64,000 nucleotides of DNA from contig NC_089185.1 in assembly GCF_947507565.1 (NCBI RefSeq), forward strand, positions 1,488,001-1,552,000, written 5' to 3'. A model generated the notes under the pieces. The model worked only from the letters and a program-made list of their open reading frames with translations, was not told the DNA's origin and did no database searches. The DNA is from Oscarella lobularis (taxonomy: Eukaryota > Porifera > Homoscleromorpha > Homosclerophorida > Oscarellidae). Within the stretch, counting starts at the first letter, position 1, and each line of letters starts with the position of its first letter. Made by a program: the position numbers and the translations under genes. This document shows positions 57,980 to 64,000 of this stretch, one piece after another.

Positions 57980-60576
57980 ATGATCGTCCTCTTTCTCCTT
58001 TCCAGCGTCGTCAAAGCGGCGTCGGCGGAGCCAATTCGAGCCACCGTGCTGTACGACAGTTTAGGGTAATGCGCGTTTCAACGACGTCAGAATTTCCCAA
58101 AACTTTTCCTACGGTATCATGATATAGACACCCAACATTGAAACTGAACGTCATAGATAAAAGTGGCGCCGCTTATGGACTGTTTTCGGACGAAATAGAG
58201 ACGACGGGGTAAGCAACTTGAAATTGGCAACGTTTTAGTACGTCAAGTTTAATTAATTTTCGCCACTATAGGTGGGGCCAGCTTCAAATCACTGCTGGTT
58301 ATGGCTCAAATAAGATCTACTCGGATACGCAGCTAATGTTCGCTGCTGGATATTTGGAAAGCGCTCTGACGGCAAAGTGAGAGAGAGCGGGCTAGACTGA
58401 CGATATTCTCAACCCTATAGAAGTGTTCTCTTTTGGTAGGAGAATTTATCAGCATTTTCATAACACGATGCCGCAAATATTGCCTGACAGCGGCATGGCA
58501 GCAAAGGTTCGCGTTTGGTTTCAAGAGCAGGTTTGCGCTTCTTGTGAGTTGCTGCCGAGATTGGACATCATTAGTGCCACAGGAAAAATGGATGACCCAG
58601 ATGATTGATATGAATAAAGAAGATTCATATTGGAGGCAAGTTGGTTTAGTGTATGCACAATATCGAGGTATTTTAGCTAATCGTTCTGTGAGACGATTGA
58701 TTCTAGTCCTTCATATTGCATAGGGCTTGTTCAAGGGTACAAGGAGCACAGTTCATCAACGGAAGTATGAATGCTGCTGTTGCCCAACTAGTAGCGATTG
58801 ATATATCCTTTTGAACAGGAACTTGAGGATTTTTCTTTTCAAGTACTTAACGGATATGGCGATCTTCTTGACATTCCGGCGGCGATCAACAGATCGCTTG
58901 CACCCAACTGGAACAAAATGACTCTCTCTGAAATTAGAGATGCAGTAGGTACAAAAATGCAAATAGCTATTTGCTTTGCAAATCTGTTAGGTTGCTGCAA
59001 GAAGTCATTGTTCTGTTCTTGTCAAAATGCTGCCTGGATTTGAAGATATTGTTTTCGGGCATACAACGTTTGCGGTTTGCGTCTTCTGTTAACATCACTA
59101 GCCCTTTCTCTTTCTAGCTGGTTTAGTTTTTCGATAATGCTTCGTATCTATAAACATTATGATCTGAATCTACAAGATCCTGCTACAGGCAAGTACAGCA
59201 GCGCTGCCGTACAGTTGCTGCGATCATGGCGAATATAAATTTAGCGTCTAAAGGAGTTTCTTTTTCGAGCTATCCTGGCTGCCTTGTTTCCTTGGACGAT
59301 TTCTACATAATGAGCAGGTTTTTAGATACCGGTACATGTAGACTATGCTAAATGGATCGTTTGTATACGATTCAATTCTATAGTGGAATTATAATGCTAC
59401 AGACAACAAATAACATGTGGAATCATAGTCTGTATGATTTGGTAAAACCGCAGTCGCTTTTAGCTTGGCACAGAGTCAAAGTGGCTAACACAATGGCCAG
59501 CACATCACAAATGTGGGCGGAAATAGTAGCAAAGTATAATTCAGGTTGGTTTACAAGACGCAAGGAGAGTATTCGTCTTTTCAAAAATTGATTGGACCAC
59601 AGGAACCTATACGAATCAGTACATGCTGCTAGATCTTAAGCGATTCAAGGCGAAAATGTCATTAGAAGATGGAGCGCTATGGGTTGCGGAACAGATTCCG
59701 GGGTAGCTCGCTCTCGGAGATTGAGAATATTAAACCGCAGTGTTCTGTACTTTTCTCAAGACTCACTGTTGCACAAGACTTAACTCGGATGCTAAGAGAA
59801 GGTCACTGGGCTTCCTACAATGTTCCTTTCTACGAAAAGGTGCAACTCTATTCTAATAGTGAATTCCAAATATCTTTATTAAATGTGATGTGCACTTTTG
59901 TACTTCGAACACGACATAATTTGCAGATATACAACATGAGCGGCTACGTGGATTTTGTGGAAAGCCATGGCGTTGAATTTTCTCACGAACTTGCTCCTAG
60001 AGCGAAAATATTTCGGCGGGATTCTGATAAAGTATGCTGAGCTTGTTCTTGACCTAGCTATCTTTAGCGGTTTCTTGCTTTCAGGTGGCTGGCGTAGAAT
60101 CTCTAAAGAGTCTGTTACGTTATAATAGTATGCTTTCGTTTGGAATTGTTGAATCCGGTTATCACTTTATGTCTAGACTACAAAAATGAGCCTTATTCTG
60201 GTGGAAATGCGTGCAACACGATATGCTGCCGCGGTGACATGCTGAATCCGGCAAAAGCGTTTGGTTGCTTTGACACGAAAGTGGCAAACTATTCTATGGG
60301 AATATCGCGAATAGCAGAAGGAGTGAGCTCCCCAACAATCAACGTATAGGCCAGCCAATTGAGCGCGGAATAGTATACTAAGTACATGAATTAACTCTAT
60401 ATAGGGAGGACTTTCTCCTTTCTCTTGGAGCGAGTTTCCTAACGTTTCGCACCTAGGAATGGTAAGCCGTTAGTTCTTTTAGATAATCATATGAGAGAGA
60501 TATTCTCTTCCTGCCGCGACAGCCGACAGAGTGGAATTTTGACTTTGTTCACATGGAACCTATCGAGTTGGACTGA
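57980..60576 (+). CDS. PLBD1: PLBD1-like phospholipase B (lysosomal Ntn-hydrolase)
   Basis: Starts at 57980 with a signal peptide (MIVLFLLSSVVKAASAEPIR), and about 15 small exons run to TGA at 60576. Conserved blocks in order: WGQLQITAGYGSNKIYSDTQ, RIYQHFHNTMPQILPDSGMA, YWRQVGLVYAQYRGLVQGYK, FQVLNGYGDLLDI, the presumed nucleophile region SHCSVLVKMLPGFEDIVFGH, IMLRIYKHYDLNLQDP, FSSYPGCLVSLDDFYIMS, AWHRVKVANTMASTSQMWAE, YTNQYMLLDLKRFKAKMSLE, WASYNVPFYEKV, LAPRAKIFRRDSDKV, GGNACNTICCRGDMLNPAKA and FDTKVANYS. The end is EWNFDFVHMEPIELD. The Cys of HCS corresponds to the autoprocessing nucleophile of phospholipase-B-like enzymes. An apparent frame break near 58750 disappears when a 53-nt intron starting GTATGAATGC is recognised. 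No lesions remain. Confidence 0.93.
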
Positions 60577-61106
60577 TCTCCACTTGTGCCGCTATCTCTT
60601 TCAATTCATTCAGTTGTCGTTTGTGAATAAAATTTTGTCTTATTCAGAAAGCGATGTACATACTGGCGCAGCGATTGAAGCGCCTCTATGGAGGTGGGAG
60701 GGTCTCTCAAAAGCGCGATTGAAGAATTTGTAGGGCTTTAAGTGTTACGTCACGCTACGCGCGTTTATCAGAAGTGTCTATCGACCAGATAATGATGGCC
60801 TGCTGTAAGCCATCATATGATCCCCGAACACCCTCAGTCGTTCGATCTGCGGTAGAAAACATCGTACCGTCAGAGTCAGCGCAAAAGCTATCTTCACTGT
60901 ACGATGTAAATTTACTCTAGAAACACCTGGTTGTAATTCCCTACCGCCTCTTGCTACGGGAATTTCCTCCTTCGAGTTGCTCTCACGTAGACCTTTTCGT
61001 CCACACTGGCGCGCTCGCACCGACTGTGCGCCACGCCGACCACTTAACAACTGTCTCTCCACATACTCTAATCAGTAGCACGCACACTACTCGTCCACAT
61101 GATTTG
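60577..61106. other. Intergenic interval
   Basis: No gene seen. A 94-codon minus-strand frame at 60778-61062 lacks any family resemblance and splice context. Confidence 0.45.
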
Positions 61107-62621
61107 TATCCAAAAAATTAGTCGCATATTTTACGCTATAAATCAATCGAAGTAGCTGTTATTTAATGCAGAAATTGCTGCCTCTGTCTTTGAATAAAAG
61201 AAATTTTCGTGGCCCGGTTCCTAATGGGGCCCCAATTTTATCTAAAAAATAAATCGCATATTTTACGTTATAAATCAATCAAAGCCGCTCTTATTTAATG
61301 CAGAAATTGCTGCCTTTGCCTTTGGATACACGTAATCTTTGTGGCCTGGTTCCTAATGGGGCCTCATTTTTATCCAAAAAATTAGTCGCATATTTTATGC
61401 TATAAATCAGTCGAATTAGCTCTAATTTGATGCAGAAAAACGTTCTTTGCTGCCTTAGCCTTTAATAAACGAAATTTTTGCGGCCCGGTTCCTAATAGGG
61501 CCTAATTTTTATCCAAAAAATTAATCGCTTATTTTACGCTATAAATCAGTCGAAGTAGCTCTTATTTAATGCAGAAATTGCCGCCTTTGCCTTTGAATAA
61601 ACGAAATTTTCGTTGCCCGGTTCCTATTATAACTTCCTAATGGGGTCTCATAATTATCAAAAAATTAAACGCATATTGTACGCAATAAATAAGTCGAAGT
61701 AGCTCTCATTTAATGCAGAAATTGCTGTCTTTGCCTTTAAATAAACGAAATTTTTCCGGCCCGGTTCCTATTGTGGCCCCATTTTATCAATGAAACTAAT
61801 AGCTCGTTTTTTGCTATAAATCAGTTGAAGTAGCAATTATTTGATGCAGAAAAACGCTTTCAGTGCGGCCTTTGCCTTTAAATAAACGAATTTTCGTGGC
61901 CCGGTTCCTAATGGGGCCTCATTTTTATAAAAAATTAATTGCACATTTTACGCTACGTTGACTGATTTATAGCAAAAAAACTAGCGATTAGTTTCATAGA
62001 TGAAAATGGGGCACCAATAGGAACCGGGCCGCAAAAATTTCTTTAATTGAAAAATAAAGGCAGCAATTTCTGATTCAAAATTAGAGATACGACTAATTTA
62101 TAGCGTAAAATATGCGATTAATATTTTGGATAAAGGTGAGGCCCCATTAGGAACCGGACCACGAAAATTTCGTTTCTTTAAAGGCAAAGGCAGCAATGAA
62201 ACCGTTTTTCTGCATCAAATTGAGCTACTTTACTGATTTATAGCAAAAAACGAGAGATTAGTAAACGAAATTTTCGTTGTTCGGTTCCTAATGGGGCCTA
62301 ATTTTTATCCAAAAAATTAATCGTACACTTTACGCTATAAATCAGTCGAAGTAGATCTTATTTAATGCAGAAATTGCTGCCTTTGCTTTAAATGAAATTT
62401 TGCGGCCCCGTTCCCATTGGGGCCCCATTTTTGTTTATAAAACTAATCGCTCGTTTTTCGCTATAAATAAGTCGAAGTAACACCAATTTGATTCAGAAAA
62501 CTGTTTCATTGCTGCCTTTTTCTTTGAATAAAGGAAATTTTCGTGGCCCGGTTCCTAATAGGGCCTCATTTTTTATCCAAAAAATTAATCGCAAATTTTA
62601 CGCTATAAATAAGTCGAAGTA
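61107..62621. repeat. Degenerate tandem satellite, 130-143 bp period, with an inverted block
   Basis: About eleven divergent copies of a unit containing AATTAGTCGCATATTTTACG, CTATAAATCAGTCGAAGTAG, TTTAATGCAGAAATTGCTGC and GGCCCGGTTCCTAATGGGGC. The last string recurs near 61211, 61343, 61482, 61615, 61758 and 61898, so the period is 130-143 bp. From about 61955 to 62262 the units are in reverse complement; forward orientation resumes after that. Confidence 0.93.
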
Positions 62622-63464
62622 CAGTGCACGCCACCATAAACTTCCAAAATTACTATCGCGCGCTAATTCTCGCGAAATTCGTCTTGTGTTCATCGTTTCG
62701 TCTCGTCGATCGTCGTTCAACGTGCTGTATTTGAACGTTTCGCGCAAGTCGATTGTTTTCTGTGTTGTTTGTTCTTATTTGACTTCTCTCCGGCTTGCCG
62801 AAATGCGTTTGTTCTTTCGTTCTGCGATCGGTGTCTCGTCGTACCGCCATGTTGGATTACGTCACTGTGAATCGTCATGTATCGTCCACCTGTTCTTCGT
62901 TTGTTCTCTGAGAATCGTCAAGTTGTTGGGAGCCGTTACTATACGGCAGGAGAGGAAGTCTGTTGTCGCTCGCAGCCTTTATCCCAAAGATATGCGGCCT
63001 CGTTAGAACCCTTCTCTATGCCGTTGCGTTTCTGCAATCAACTTTGTCAACTTGTCTTCCCGCTTGTACTCCGCTGAAGGTCATTTTGTTCTTTTCGGAG
63101 ACGAAGCCTACCGTCGCTCGCAGCCTTCATCCCTTTCTATGCTGCCCCGGCAGAGCATCGCTCCACGAGGGAATGATGTTGTTACCTTTGGTCATATCGT
63201 TTGAATGTTCCAGTATTCCTGTTTATGAAAATGTTGCTACATCTGTTTGTGCTGGCGGAATTCAAAGGAGGCCGACGTAAGGAAGCTCTCCGAAGAATGA
63301 AAAACTCTTCCATTAATTAATGAACAGAAAACGTTGACTAATTTTATAAAAACACACGCACACACACATATTTGATTTATAGGGAGGGAGATGTAGTGTA
63401 CGTGCACATATACGGGACAATTAGTAGACGTTACATCATAATAAAGACATCGTGCTTGCCAGAT
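62622..63464. other. Interval between the two satellites
   Basis: No gene that I can support. A 172-codon plus-strand frame (62488-63006) runs out of the satellite and is probably fortuitous. A short string, GTCGCTCGCAGCCTT, occurs twice (about 62967 and 63113). Confidence 0.45.
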
Positions 63465-64000
63465 CCTACTGTCATGTGCCGTTTCTGGTTAATATAGGAG
63501 CGATCATGTGCCGTCGCAGGTTATATAAATGCCGTACGTGACGACTCAGATTAATCTAAACTCCGTCATGTGCCATCACTTGTTAATAAGACGCCGTCAC
63601 GTGCCGAATCAGATTAATATGAACGCCCTCATGTACCGTTTCTATTTAATATAGGCTCAATCATTTGCCGTCACAGGTTATATAAATGCGGTCACGTGAC
63701 GACTCAGATTAATCTAAACACTGTCCTCAATTGTTAATAAAACGGCGTCACGTGCCGAAAAAGATTAATATGAACGCCGTCATGAGCCGTCACTCGTTCA
63801 TATACACGCCGTTATGTGCCGATTGAGATTAATATAAAGGCCGTCATTTTCTGTCAGTTGTTAATTTAAACTCCGTCACGTGTCGTCTTAAATTAATATA
63901 AACGCCGTCACGTGCCGTCACAGGTTAATATAAATGCCGTCACTGGTTAATATGAACGCCGTCATGTGCCGTTTCTGGTTAAAATAGGCGCGATCATGTC
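63465..64000. repeat. Degenerate short-period satellite, about 31-33 bp, running off the right edge
   Basis: Sixteen or so divergent monomers of the type CGTCATGTGCCGTCACAGGT followed by TAATATAAACGC. Many copies contain CACGTG or CATGTG. Two monomer classes alternate: one with GTGCCGTxxCxGGTTAATA and one with CACGTGACGACTCAGATTAA. The array continues beyond the window. Confidence 0.92.

Noticed and set aside
58700-58820. Frameshift in PLBD1 between GLVQGYK and ELEDFSFQ
   Set aside because: A 53-nt intron from GTATGAATGC to TTTTGAACAG joins TCATCAACGGAA to GAACTTGAGG in phase 0 and restores the family alignment.
62488-63006. 172-codon plus-strand frame
   Set aside because: Begins inside the satellite, shows no family resemblance or splice context, and has low-complexity composition.
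63465-64000. CRISPR-like repeat-spacer array
   Set aside because: Monomers are contiguous and degenerate over their whole length, with no constant repeat and unique spacer.

Overview
The window is eukaryotic nuclear DNA from an animal. Genes carry many short GT-AG introns (mostly 40-60 nt, a few apparently 26-29 nt). Several products are typically metazoan: GDAP2, OCRL/INPP5B, perilipin, a Frizzled-like receptor, fibril-type collagen coded by small Gly-X-Y exons, a Death/NB-ARC/TPR protein, and ZNFX1. The very high gene density, the sponge-like collagen and the NLR-like gene suggest an early-branching invertebrate, most likely a sponge; that assignment is inference from gene content and compactness.

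Layout. 1-7.2 kb: a ZNFX1-type RNA helicase (minus, cut by the left edge) is head-to-head with a CCCH/KH-type RNA-binding protein gene. 7.2-9.6 kb has no clear gene. 9.6-11.5 kb: a Frizzled-like 7TM receptor. 11.9-14.2 kb: GDAP2. 14.3-16.05 kb: an acid sphingomyelinase gene (minus). 16.1-26.4 kb: a tandem array of five copies of an unnamed armadillo-like gene, which shares a 60-bp divergent promoter with the sphingomyelinase. Copies 1, 3 and 5 look intact (507-508 codons in 630+480+267+147/150-nt exons). Copy 2 is split by a 2,013-bp foldback element that itself carries a 458-bp insertion. Copy 4 is an internal-deletion relic. Two spacers keep decayed pieces of the sphingomyelinase 5' end, which shows what the duplicated unit was.

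26.8-30.6 kb: an ankyrin/coiled-coil/kinase gene with one repeat per exon, an in-frame stop and an apparent frameshift. 31.0-40.9 kb: four minus-strand housekeeping genes: DDX18, a pentatricopeptide protein, OCRL/INPP5B and TRIR. Two of the junctions are only about 65-70 bp from stop to start. 41.3-45.05 kb: a divergent pair of paralogous otopetrin-like membrane proteins. 45.4 kb: a beta-propeller relic. 46.1-49.1 kb: a VWA protein and a membrane-anchored collagen (minus). 49.6-50.5 kb: a MITE-like element. 50.7-54.4 kb: a Death-NB-ARC-TPR (NLR/APAF1-like) gene.

54.9-60.6 kb: three plus-strand lipid genes in a row: perilipin, GDE1 and PLBD1. With the acid sphingomyelinase and OCRL, the window holds five genes of lipid storage, hydrolysis or phosphoinositide signalling, probably by chance. 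61.1-64.0 kb: two unrelated degenerate satellite arrays and no gene.

Exon limits were read by eye from splice sites and remembered protein families. Boundaries in the ZNFX1, CCCH/KH, Frizzled-like and Death-NB-ARC-TPR genes are approximate.
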